Source: Sphingobacterium sp. UBA5670
GTDB lineage: Bacteria; Bacteroidota; Bacteroidia; Sphingobacteriales; Sphingobacteriaceae
Reading direction: 5' to 3'
Assembly (NCBI RefSeq): GCF_002420705.1
Contig: NZ_DIIM01000020.1
Coordinates: forward strand, 72,153 to 131,668
DNA: 59,516 bases
In this document: one piece after another, positions 36,805 through 45,251 of the stretch
Numbering within the stretch: position 1 is the stretch's first letter
How the letters are laid out: each line of letters starts with the position of its first letter
Notes under the pieces: generated by a model
Database searches by the model: none
Seen by the model: only the letters and a program-made list of their open reading frames with translations
What the model was told of the DNA's origin: nothing
Position numbers and translations under genes: made by a program

Positions 36805-38427
36805 TTATGAAACAGTCAAAAGGTAGCCAGCAAGGTCTTCGCCTTGCTCCAATCTCATTTTTTTTCGTAGCCTGTGTCTCGCTACTCGAAGGCTATCTTG
36901 TGATATGCCCAATAAAACCGCGATATCAGCATTGTTCAAATTGATCTTAAGCAACGCTATCAATCGCATATCTGCCGCTGTCAAATCGGGAAATCGTTGA
37001 ATAAGTTTTTCAAAAAAGCTATGATGTACCCGTTCAAAAGTTCCCATAAATTCTTTCCAATGAACCCCCTGGGTAATGTTTTCATTGATTTGTAAAACCA
37101 ATTGCTGCATTTGCCGCTTTTGGTCCCGACGCTCATCTTTGACCATCACTTTTAATTCATCACGTAGCTCTTCCAAAAACTGGTTATTACGGATCAGATT
37201 AAGGGTATGAGAGGTCAATTCCTTCTGTTTTAAGGTCAGTTCCTGTTTAAGCTGTTTATCTTCAAGCAACTGGTTTTTAAGTGCAATTTCGGTCAATTCA
37301 CGCTCTGCCTCCTGCTTCCGGGATTCAGTAATCTGGTTTTTGATCTTAATTTTCTGGCGACTGTACAATACGTAGGATAGCACAATAAGTAAAACCAACA
37401 CCACTACTGTTCCCCATAACATCATTAAATTAATTTTCTTTGTGACCTGTAATTTTTCAATCTCTTCTGCTTTCTGATTCATATCATAGAGTGCCTGAAA
37501 AAAAGCGGTGTGCCGGGCGCCGTCTACACTGTAAAGTTCGAGCACCAATTTGCGGCTCCTTTCGGCATAAAAATAAGCACTGTCCAGCTGGTTGCTCAAC
37601 GCATAAGTTTTGCTCAAGTCTTTTGTCGTCGCCGCCATTTGATATACATCACCCAATTTTTCGGCCATCTGATAAGCAGATTGCGTCAATTTGATACTCT
37701 CCGGAAATCTATTGGTCTTTCTGAAAATATCACCCATATTATTCAGCACCACAATCATTCCGTAGTTATCTTTTGTTTCCCGATAGAGATCACTAGCTTT
37801 CTCAAAATGATAAAATGCACTATCGTATTTTGCTAGGTCTTCATAAATACTTCCCAAATTTTCATGGATCTTCGCTTCGCCATTTTTATTCGCCACTTCC
37901 CTATAAATTGCCAAAGCCCGTTCTTGATATACAAAAGCTGAATCATAGTTGGCCACTTTCTCAAATAAATGGCCGATATTTCCCAAGACACTTGCCTCCC
38001 CGTTTTTATCCCCCTCAATCTTGAAAGACTGCAGCGCTTTATTGAAATAAATCTTCGCCAAATCGTGCTGTTTATTAAAAATATTGAGCTCTCCAATGTC
38101 GCTCCAGTTGGATGCCAGAAGCTGTTTTGAATTGAGCTGCGTATAGATACGGTCTGCCTGGAAATAGTAATCCTGCGCTTGTCCATAGTGTCCTTGATTG
38201 ACACACAGCCAACCAATTGCCTGTAAGCAATTGGCCTGCACGAATAAATCCTTATCGCCCACGGCTTTCGCATACCGTTTTTTGACCAGCATAATTGCCG
38301 AATCTGGATGATTTTGGCTTAACAGCCTAATATCTTTAAAAGAGGTTATCTGGGCATAAATTAAAGGGCTCAGATACAGCTGCATGGAAAAAAATACCAA
38401 CAAAATAATCTTAGAAGAAATCCGCAT
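36805..38427 (-). CDS. TPR transcriptional regulator with membrane helix and C-terminal HTH
   Basis: 540 residues from ATG at 38427; the internal start gives a signal sequence (MRISSKIILLVFFSMQ). A periplasmic or extracytoplasmic stretch of about 30-310 contains TPR repeats (GNIGHLFEKVANYDSAFVY, ENLGSIYEDLAKYDSAFYH). One membrane helix (about 332-352) is followed by a coiled coil (about 360-440) and a C-terminal LuxR-like HTH (LTAADMRLIALLKI, DIAVLLGISQDSLRVARHRL). A one-protein sensor-regulator of this kind is common in Bacteroidota. It lies 206 bp upstream of the phytate operon on the same strand and probably controls it. Confidence 0.85.
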   Translation of the reverse strand: MRISSKIILLVFFSMQLYLSPLIYAQITSFKDIRLLSQNHPDSAIMLVKKRYAKAVGDKDLFVQANCLQAIGWLCVNQGHYGQAQDYYFQADRIYTQLNSKQLLASNWSDIGELNIFNKQHDLAKIYFNKALQSFKIEGDKNGEASVLGNIGHLFEKVANYDSAFVYQERALAIYREVANKNGEAKIHENLGSIYEDLAKYDSAFYHFEKASDLYRETKDNYGMIVVLNNMGDIFRKTNRFPESIKLTQSAYQMAEKLGDVYQMAATTKDLSKTYALSNQLDSAYFYAERSRKLVLELYSVDGARHTAFFQALYDMNQKAEEIEKLQVTKKINLMMLWGTVVVLVLLIVLSYVLYSRQKIKIKNQITESRKQEAERELTEIALKNQLLEDKQLKQELTLKQKELTSHTLNLIRNNQFLEELRDELKVMVKDERRDQKRQMQQLVLQINENITQGVHWKEFMGTFERVHHSFFEKLIQRFPDLTAADMRLIALLKINLNNADIAVLLGISQDSLRVARHRLRKKMRLEQGEDLAGYLLTVS

Positions 38428-38560
38428 ACTTAAAGTGAACAATGGATAGGTGTAAATGTACGCTAAACATGTTAACAGAATATTAAATAACACAGAGCTG
38501 CGCCAATTTTAACCCGATAGTCTGTCAAATTTTTCATATTTAATCCAGCTATCAGTTTAT

Positions 38561-38600
38561 AAAAAAGCCCCTTTGCTGATTGAAGAATCAACAAAAGGGC
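38561..38600 (-). terminator. Intrinsic terminator after arginase
   Basis: Read on the minus strand, GCCCTTTTGTTGATT pairs with AATCAGCAAAGGGGC through two G-U pairs around a CTTC loop (38567-38600), followed immediately by six T. It lies 24 bp after the arginase stop codon. Confidence 0.8.
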
Positions 38601-38624
38601 CTTAAACACTTTATTCAAAAATGG

Positions 38625-39590
38625 TTAACTACTCGACTTAAATTCAATTAAAGGCGTGATCCGTTCTAATATATCGAATGCAACCTCTGCCATCTTGTTG
38701 CCCTTATTATCCAATAAGGGATTAACTTCCACAATTTCAAAGCAGACTACTTTTCCAGATCGAATGATCTCTTCCAAGATCAAGACAATCTCCCTAGGTA
38801 AAAATCCTTTAGGTACTGGTGTCCCCGTGCCATCCGATATCAATTCACTATCCATACTATCCACGTCAAACGAGATATAAATCATATCACAGTCTCCCAG
38901 AGTTGTCAAAGCATCTTTCACACAATCCGCTATTCCGCGCTGCCTCGTATCTTCGACACGGTAGTTTTTGATTCCTAAGCGGTCAATTAACAGATCTTCC
39001 GGCTCTTCAGTATCCCTTACCCCAAAATAAATCAAATGATTGGCTTGGATTTTGCCCACCGGACCTGCTATTCGCTTTAGTTTATTCCAAAATTCTTGGG
39101 TAGAATCGTCAATTGCATTGATTTTACAGTCCATATTATCCTCATTCAACATGGCCGCCAATGGCATTCCATGCATATTTCCGGAGGGTGTTGTGTAGGG
39201 CGAATGAATATCAGCATGGGCGTCTACCCAAATCACGCCGAGATTTTTGTCCGGATAGGCAGATTTTATCCCACTGATCGTTCCCATTGCTGATGAATGA
39301 TCGCCGGAAAATACCAATGGGAAATTGCCGGAAGAAAGGCTATCTTCTACTGTGGAAGCAACTTGTTTACATTGCTCATAGATCTGCTGGATATGCTTAC
39401 CAAAAGGGTGATTATCATTTTGGTAGATAGAGCTATTTCGGGTTGGCACATCAACAAAAGGATAATTAATAAAGTACTGACTTCCTTTATTTATTGCTGC
39501 TATCTCAATAGCGTCGATCCCCAGGTCCGAGCCCCTTGTCCCAGCGCCAATATCTGATCTATTTTTAATCAATTCAATCATTTTCTCCAT
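38625..39590 (-). CDS. rocF: Arginase
   Basis: 321 residues of the ureohydrolase family, which splits arginine to ornithine and urea. The dinuclear manganese site is complete: GDHSSAMGTI (about 112-121), VDAHADIHSP (about 140-149) and SFDVDSMD (about 241-248). The C-terminal FLPREIVLILEEI and FEIVEVNPLLD elements are also typical. It starts 3 bp after the end of the ornithine aminotransferase gene, so arginine and ornithine breakdown are cotranscribed and probably controlled by the divergent Lrp-type protein. Agmatinase or formimidoglutamase remain less likely alternatives. Confidence 0.9.
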   Translation of the reverse strand: MEKMIELIKNRSDIGAGTRGSDLGIDAIEIAAINKGSQYFINYPFVDVPTRNSSIYQNDNHPFGKHIQQIYEQCKQVASTVEDSLSSGNFPLVFSGDHSSAMGTISGIKSAYPDKNLGVIWVDAHADIHSPYTTPSGNMHGMPLAAMLNEDNMDCKINAIDDSTQEFWNKLKRIAGPVGKIQANHLIYFGVRDTEEPEDLLIDRLGIKNYRVEDTRQRGIADCVKDALTTLGDCDMIYISFDVDSMDSELISDGTGTPVPKGFLPREIVLILEEIIRSGKVVCFEIVEVNPLLDNKGNKMAEVAFDILERITPLIEFKSSS

Positions 39591-39593
39591 ACA

Positions 39594-40839
39594 CTACTTC
39601 AGATTAGTCAACGATCGTTCAATAATCTCCAGGCAGGTCTTTATTTGCTCTTCCGTGATAACCAACGGTGGAGCTAAACGGATTTTATTACCGTGTGTAG
39701 GCTTGGCTAAAAGTCCATTTTCTTTAAATTCAAGACATATATTCCAGGCTAAATCACTTTCTTCATCCGCATTAATGACAATCGCTGTCAAAAGGCCTTT
39801 TCCCCGAACTTCTGTAATTAAGTCACATCGTGTCGCTATATCACGTAGACCATGCAGAAATAATGCGCCCATTTGACGAGCCCGCTCTGTCAAATTTTCT
39901 TCCCGGACCACATTGAGTGCTTCCATAGCCACTGCGCAGGCCAATGGGTTCCCACCATAAGTAGAACCATGCTCACCGGGTTTAATACACAACATAATCG
40001 CATCATTTGCCAATACAGCTGACACAGGCAATACGCCGCCAGATAAAGCCTTTCCCAGAATCAATACATCTGGCTTGCTTTCGCTTTGCTGATCAGCAAC
40101 ATCATAAGATGCCAACATACTTCCTGTCCGGGCTATCCCAGTCTGGATTTCATCAGCAATAAACAATACATAATTGTCTGACACGCTTTAAATAATCCGC
40201 ATCAGGAACAACGATACCCGCTTCACCCTGAATCGGCTCGACAATAAAACCAGCGATATCTTTATCCGCTTTAAACAACTGCTCCAAAGCTGCTACATCA
40301 TTGTATGGAACCAGAACAATACCGTCAACAAAAGGACCGAATTCATTTGTTGCTGTTGCATCATTCGATGCAGATATCACGGAAATTGTCCGCCCATGAA
40401 AATTATCTTTCGCAAAAACGATCTTCGCCTGGTTAGCAGGTATACCTTTCACCTGATAACCCCATTTCCGGCAAAGCTTCATGGCAGTTTCCACGGCCTC
40501 AACGCCAGAATTCATCACCAAAGCCTTATCAAATCCAAAAAGCTGACAAAGCATTTCCTCAAAATTACCCAGCTTATTATTGTAAAATGCTCGCGAGGTA
40601 AGTGTCAATTTCTCCGCTTGCTCTTTTAAAGCATTGATAATCCTTGGATGACAGTGCCCTTGATTGACGGCAGAATATGCCGACAAAAAATCAAAATACG
40701 ACTTACCATCCACATCCCACACCACAACGCCTTCAGCCCGTTCCAATACAACCGGCAAAGGATGATAATTGTGCGCTCCATACTTTTCTTCTTTGGCAAT
40801 GAATAGCTCGCCTTTCCCTTGTTTAGATACTATACTCAT
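39594..40839 (-). pseudogene. rocD: Ornithine aminotransferase, frameshifted
   Basis: The reading frame from ATG 40839 encodes a normal N-terminal part (KYGAHNYHPLPVVLERAEG, NFHGRTISVISASND, EPIQGEAGIVVPDADYL) but stops at 40153. A second frame to 39594 holds the rest: VLFIADEIQTGIARTG, the PLP-lysine motif LILGKALSGG and the C-terminal small domain. The two meet near 40165-40185. Compared with ornithine aminotransferases, where about four residues separate Leu-Cys from Val-Leu-Phe, about 14 nt are missing. Intact enzyme would convert ornithine to glutamate semialdehyde. A sequencing error is possible, but no homopolymer lies at the junction. Upstream in-frame start 40866 was rejected. Confidence 0.85.
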
Positions 40840-40863
40840 AATTTGGATTTTTTCAAATAATAA

Positions 40864-40919
40864 CAAATATACAATATTTACTATTTTATTGTAGAATAAA
40901 TAAAATTTAACGTTAAATT
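40864..40919. promoter_or_regulatory. Operator region between rocD and the Lrp-type regulator
   Basis: Two dyads lie between the divergent genes: TACAATA/TATTGTA with a 10-nt spacer (40870-40893) and the perfect 16-bp palindrome AATTTAACGTTAAATT (40904-40919), centres 30 bp apart. TATATTTG, an exact TAnnTTTG -7 element for rocD, is at 40864-40871 on the minus strand, so the first dyad covers the -7/-33 interval. The arrangement suits Lrp/AsnC proteins, which bind in phased multiples. Confidence 0.65.
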
Positions 40920-40960
40920 AGCACTAAAATATTAAAATTAACTTTTAAACCGCTACTTAC

Positions 40961-41413
40961 ATGAATAACATAGATGACTTTGATCTCAAAATTCTAAAAT
41001 ATCTGGATGAAGATGGACGGATGGCCTTCTCTGCCATAGCTGCTGCTATGGGTGTATCCAATACCATGATTCATCAACGAATCAACCGTTTGACCGAACA
41101 AGGGATATTAGTAGGGATAAAACCTATGCTGAACGAAAAGAAGCTGGGTTACGACTGGGGAGCATTTACAGGGCTAAGCTTAGAAAAGGACCATGACTCA
41201 AGCCGGATTATTGAAGAATTAAAGAAAATACCAGAAGTCACGGAATGCTATTTCATTACAGGAAACTATACCCTATATATAAAGATTATTGCTAAAAATC
41301 ACGAGCATATGCGGCAATTGCTCTATGAAAAGATCGATAGCATTCCTGGAATAGCCAAAACGGACTCCCTGATCGAACTTGGCTGCGCTTTCAAACGCAA
41401 TATCGTATTCTAG
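40961..41413 (+). CDS. Lrp/AsnC-family transcriptional regulator
   Basis: 150 residues: an N-terminal helix-turn-helix (about 5-55; DFDLKILKYLDEDGRMAFSAIA, MIHQRINRLTEQGIL) and a C-terminal RAM ligand-binding domain (about 70-145; VTECYFITGNYTLYIKI, SIPGIAKTDSLIELG). The family senses amino acids and forms octamers. Divergent position from rocD-rocF, with a palindrome between, makes control of arginine/ornithine catabolism the best reading; the effector is likely one of those amino acids. The alternative, a global leucine-responsive role, cannot be excluded. Confidence 0.92.
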   Translation: MNNIDDFDLKILKYLDEDGRMAFSAIAAAMGVSNTMIHQRINRLTEQGILVGIKPMLNEKKLGYDWGAFTGLSLEKDHDSSRIIEELKKIPEVTECYFITGNYTLYIKIIAKNHEHMRQLLYEKIDSIPGIAKTDSLIELGCAFKRNIVF

Positions 41414-41467
41414 GGGAAGAATAGTATCTGAAAGGGATTCTGGATATAGGTATTCAGGATCTCAACA

Positions 41468-41653
41468 CTATTTGCCAATATTTGCCAGCTCCTCCTCTGT
41501 CCAATAAATCAACTCACGTAAGACATACACGTTCTCATAACTGCCCAACCCATCGATGTAATCCCACAAATTGCCTTCTACTTTCACTGGTCGTCCATGA
41601 TGAAGTATATCATAACCATTATCCAGCCAACTTTGTATCTGCTCTCTATCCAT
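41468..41653 (-). CDS. Small hypothetical protein
   Basis: 61 residues from ATG at 41653; the frame also has a TTG three codons earlier, which is less likely. The sequence is acidic and compact (SWLDNGYDILHHGRPVKVEG, LRELIYWTEEELANIGK), with amphipathic segments at both ends and no membrane helix or Cys. I do not recognise a family. Its codon use looks ordinary and the protein is plausible rather than a shadow, since the opposite-strand frame reads as low-complexity. It sits between the Lrp-type gene and the next small gene. Confidence 0.55.
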   Translation of the reverse strand: MDREQIQSWLDNGYDILHHGRPVKVEGNLWDYIDGLGSYENVYVLRELIYWTEEELANIGK

Positions 41654-41935
41654 CGTTATCAAAATTTATTGTAATTATCTATAAAATGACTATACCAAAT
41701 ATAATGTATTTTAGCTTAGCTACCCAAAGCGACCAGAAAGAAACTTAAATTTCAACACAGCTTTTTATCAGTCCCCGAAGTTCTCGCCCTAATTTGATAA
41801 ATTTTAAAAATAAAACCTTCATTACTTCGCAGACACCAACAGCAATGAAAGCAAACTGAAGGTTCTTTCTGGCAAATAAGATCAGGCACTTTCAGAAAAA
41901 AAAAAGTATATTCGTATAACATCAATTAAATTATT

Positions 41936-42178
41936 ATGGCAGATTTTTTCTATGTAGGACTCGAAGGTGAGGATGAATTGCTTGAACTTGTAGCTGTTTC
42001 TACCATTCAATCGCTCTTATATTTTCAAGACGCAGATCAGGAGGATTTTACCACGATTAAGACTTCTATTGATCAAAATTTTATTGTTGAAGAAGACCTC
42101 ATTACGGTGGCTGATACCCTCAGACTAGATCAATCTATCGTCCGTTTTACACCGGGGAAACCAAATTACAAAGATTAA
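41936..42178 (+). CDS. Small acidic hypothetical protein
   Basis: 80 residues, strongly acidic (DADQEDFTTIKTSIDQNF, VEEDLITVADTLRLDQ), no signal, membrane helix or catalytic motif. No family recognised. It has a good ATG and ends 76 bp before the NAD(P)-binding gene on the same strand, so cotranscription is possible. An 8-bp inverted repeat AACCTTCA/TGAAGGTT (41814-41821, 41857-41864) lies upstream with a 35-nt loop, of unclear meaning. Probably a real gene, but the evidence is only frame length and composition. Confidence 0.5.
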   Translation: MADFFYVGLEGEDELLELVAVSTIQSLLYFQDADQEDFTTIKTSIDQNFIVEEDLITVADTLRLDQSIVRFTPGKPNYKD

Positions 42179-42254
42179 TTGTAAATCTTTCCTCTTGCCT
42201 GACTGACTAGATAAATACTTCATCGAATATAAGTACAAAAAACAAGCATAGACC

Positions 42255-42908
42255 ATGAAAGTAGTTTTAATTGGCGGCTCTGGCGCTACAGGAAGAGCGC
42301 TGGTAGATTTGATGTTAAAATACGATAAGATTACAGAAATTGTTGTTCTTTTACGCCGTATTTCCTTTAAAGAACATACCAAACTAAAACAGGTTGTCGT
42401 GAATTTCGACACGCTGGCGGACTTTGACACCTATATTCAAGGCGACATTGCTATTTCCTGTCTCGGCACCACAATCAAGGATGCGGGCAGTAAAGAAGCA
42501 CAATGGAAAATAGATCATGATCTTAATTTACAATTTGCTGCGCTGGCTAAAAAAAATGACTGTCCAGTTTTCGTTTTACTGTCGGCAGTTAATGCAGATC
42601 CAAAGTCGAAGATCTTCTATAACCGTATAAAAGGGAGCCTTGAACAACACATCAAGTCCCTAGATTTTAAAAAACTTATTATCGTGCAGCCAGGGGGCCT
42701 AATTCGGCCAAATACTGACCGTTTAGGTGAAAAAATATCCATTGGTGCGCTTCGTGTCTTCAATGGCATCGGATTATTCAAAGCCTATGAGGCTCTTCCT
42801 GTTGCGCAAGTTGCTGCCGCAATGCTTCATTCAATCGATACATGTCAAGAGAAAATCAATATTGTTTCCGTGAAGGATATAAAATCGTTAACAGCAGCAA
42901 ATTCTTGA
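42255..42908 (+). CDS. NAD(P)H-binding short-chain dehydrogenase/epimerase-like protein
   Basis: 217 residues of the atypical SDR family (HTATIP2/NmrA-like). The N-terminal Rossmann signature is VVLIGGSGATGRALVDLML (residues 3-21). The middle carries CLGTTIKDAGSKEAQW and VLLSAVNADPKSKIFYNRIKG, with the YxxxK-type Tyr-Asn-Arg-Ile-Lys near 118-122. LIIVQPGGLIRP follows. Such proteins reduce or merely sense NAD(P)H; there is no clear substrate. It is the last of a small plus-strand group before the 441-bp gap. Confidence 0.85.
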   Translation: MKVVLIGGSGATGRALVDLMLKYDKITEIVVLLRRISFKEHTKLKQVVVNFDTLADFDTYIQGDIAISCLGTTIKDAGSKEAQWKIDHDLNLQFAALAKKNDCPVFVLLSAVNADPKSKIFYNRIKGSLEQHIKSLDFKKLIIVQPGGLIRPNTDRLGEKISIGALRVFNGIGLFKAYEALPVAQVAAAMLHSIDTCQEKINIVSVKDIKSLTAANS

Positions 42909-43349
42909 CCTTTTCTCAAAATTTGCTTATCTCTATCCTGTATCTAATAAGCTAAACTTCCATTCTGCCCAGCAGGCCAACTGGCATTTTAGGTCTGCAG
43001 TGGCTTTATGTGTCTGTATCGCTCATGCTGCTTTCAAGTTGTCTCCGTATTGTGTTCGGACCACCTTCTGCTATGGACAGTCTGGTAACTATTATTGACC
43101 AGTTTCCGACCCGATAATTCCTGTTCAGGGTCTGTCGGCAATTGTTCATGATCTGTTCATGATCTATAGATCATTCGAAGCAGGTACGAATCTAGTTCGA
43201 AGCGAAGAGCGAAGAAACTACATGGATAAATTAGAAATAAACAAGTAGCGAATTGTACAACTTCAATAAAAAGCATTCATAATATAGATTTAACAATAAG
43301 CTAATCCTAAGGCTGTAATTTGTGTTTTTTTAAAATAACAACCATTCAA
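42909..43349. other. 441-bp gap with clustered repeats, no convincing gene
   Basis: The stretch is less AT-rich than the surrounding spacers and carries several short repeats in its second half (see the repeat entry). On the minus strand a 48-codon ATG frame runs across about 43009-43155 and could be a decayed coding remnant, but I cannot place it in a family. Promoter elements for the alkaline phosphatase should lie in the last 100 bp. Confidence 0.45.
43143..43203. repeat. Repeat cluster upstream of alkaline phosphatase
   Basis: TGTTCATGATC is present twice in direct tandem (43143-43153, 43154-43164), followed by the perfect 16-bp palindrome ATGATCTATAGATCAT (43159-43174) and two copies of TTCGAAGC (43174-43181, 43196-43203). 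The cluster is 150 bp upstream of the gene; it might be a regulatory site or the scar of a mobile or repetitive element. Confidence 0.6.
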
Positions 43350-44762
43350 ATGAAAAAACACGTTTTATTTCTGTTCCTCCTCGTTTTTGTACATGTTATC
43401 CCCTCTTTTGGTCAAGAAGCAAAATACATCTTTTACTTAATTGGTGACGGCATGGGGCTCAACCAAGTTAATTTGACTGAAATTCATCAAGCTGAAATAC
43501 AGCATAAAAATAGTCCAATCCCATTGGTTTTCACCCAATTTCCACATGTAGGATTCGCTTCCACACATTCACTCTCCAATGGTGTGACCGACTCTGGCGC
43601 AGGAGGTACCGCTTTAGCTGTTGGAAAAAAAACGAAAAACGGCGTGATCGGTATGGATAGTACAGGGACCATCCCCTATAAAAGCATTGCCTATGCAGCG
43701 AAGGAACAAGGTAAAAAAGTAGGTATCATTACTAGTGTAAGCATTGACCACGCCACCCCAGCTTCCTTTTATGCTCACCAGCCTGACCGCGACATGTACT
43801 ATGAAATCGGTAAAGAAATTATAACTTCCAATTTCGATTTTTTTGGCGGATCAAATTTTCTCAAACCCGAAACAACATTTGATCATAAAAAGGCACCATC
43901 ACTTTTCCCTATATTAGAAAAAGCCGGTTATAAAGTGCTTAAAGGAAAAGATGCTTACGCACAACTAAAAAATAAATCAGATAAGATCATATTGATGAAT
44001 TCGGATGGCACGCCTGTAGATGCCCTTAAATATGCCATAGACCAAAAGCCGAGTGATTTAAAATTGGTAGATATCACATCTGCAGCTATCAATTCACTAC
44101 ATCAAGACAACACAAATGGTTTCTTTTTAATGATTGAAGGTGGCAAAATTGATTGGGCCTGTCATGCCAATGATGCCGCGACAACTATTCAGGAAGTCCT
44201 GGACTTCAATGCCTCAGCGCAACTGGCTTATGAATTTTATCAAAAATATCCAAAAGAAACGTTGATTGTCGTCACTGCAGACCACGAAACTGGAGGATTA
44301 GGTATCGGAAATGGAAGTTCCTCTCTTAAAACCAAGATATTATCCCACCAAATCACCTCTCAGTCTGAGCTTTCAAATGCAATTGGCAATTTGCGTAAAG
44401 ATCGTCCAAATGCTACTTGGGATGATTTAAAAAACCTAATCTCTTTGCAAACAGGTCTGTTTTCCAAAATAGAAATTCCCGAAACAGATCGTAAAGCGCT
44501 ACAGGATGCCTATCAAAAAAGTTTTGTAGATCACCAAAATGAGACGGCAAAAAGTCTTTACGCAAGTGATGATAAAATAGCGGCATTGAGTATTTCAATC
44601 TTAAATCGGATGGGATCAATAAGCTGGGCTTCCAACAATCATTCGGCAGCCTATGCACCGGTATATGCTATCGGAGCCGGATCAGAACTATTCAATCAGA
44701 AAATGGACAATACGGATATACCAAAGAAAATTGCCACTGCTGCAAAACTGAACTTAGAGTAA
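43350..44762 (+). CDS. PhoA-type alkaline phosphatase
   Basis: 470 residues from ATG at 43350 (the frame extends to a TTG at 43320). A signal peptide of about 21 residues ends SFGQ, so it is exported. The metal and catalytic sites are those of the alkaline phosphatase superfamily: YLIGDGMGLNQ (first zinc Asp), TDSGAGGTALAVGKK with the phospho-Ser, MIEGGKIDWACHAND, and VTADHETGGLG. It releases phosphate from organic monoesters. It ends at a strong hairpin terminator. Together with the phytase locus it suggests investment in organic phosphate scavenging. Confidence 0.93.
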   Translation: MKKHVLFLFLLVFVHVIPSFGQEAKYIFYLIGDGMGLNQVNLTEIHQAEIQHKNSPIPLVFTQFPHVGFASTHSLSNGVTDSGAGGTALAVGKKTKNGVIGMDSTGTIPYKSIAYAAKEQGKKVGIITSVSIDHATPASFYAHQPDRDMYYEIGKEIITSNFDFFGGSNFLKPETTFDHKKAPSLFPILEKAGYKVLKGKDAYAQLKNKSDKIILMNSDGTPVDALKYAIDQKPSDLKLVDITSAAINSLHQDNTNGFFLMIEGGKIDWACHANDAATTIQEVLDFNASAQLAYEFYQKYPKETLIVVTADHETGGLGIGNGSSSLKTKILSHQITSQSELSNAIGNLRKDRPNATWDDLKNLISLQTGLFSKIEIPETDRKALQDAYQKSFVDHQNETAKSLYASDDKIAALSISILNRMGSISWASNNHSAAYAPVYAIGAGSELFNQKMDNTDIPKKIATAAKLNLE

Positions 44763-44764
44763 AC

Positions 44765-44799
44765 AAAAAAATCCCCAAGAAAATCTTGGGGATTTTTTT
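44765..44799. terminator. Strong bidirectional terminator
   Basis: A perfect 16-bp stem with an AAA loop: seven A then TCCCCAAGA (44765-44780) against TCTTGGGGA then seven T (44784-44799). It serves the alkaline phosphatase on the plus strand and the tRNA genes on the minus strand, with T-runs in both directions. Confidence 0.92.
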
Positions 44800-44802
44800 A
44801 TG

Positions 44803-44875
<73 letters not shown>

Positions 44876-44907
44876 TTTCGATGAATTTTAATGAGTGTCG
44901 CTCAAAG

Positions 44908-44980
<73 letters not shown>

Positions 44981-45026
44981 GTTACTTCTTCTCAATCTTA
45001 CAACGTCTGACCGTTTTAAGATGCTG

Positions 45027-45057
45027 CAAATATCGAAAGCTTCAACCAAAAAAGCAA
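45027..45057 (-). promoter_or_regulatory. Candidate promoter of the tRNA-Thr pair
   Basis: Minus strand TTG (45055-45057), 20-nt spacer, GATATTTG (45027-45034), one mismatch from the TAnnTTTG -7 element. Transcription would start about 40 bp before the first tRNA. Confidence 0.5.
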
Positions 45058-45251
45058 GTCGATCACAACAATTTTTCTGACTGTTAAGCCAATTATTTAA
45101 AAATCAAGCGTATTATTTTAAATAACTGAAAATTTGTCATGATTCAATAAAAAAGATTGCCATTTTTTCCGAAATAGCAGCTAAAACCCGAATGGCACTT
45201 CAATTGTTATCATTTAGACGTATCAACAAAACTTTAATTAAGATTATCAAA

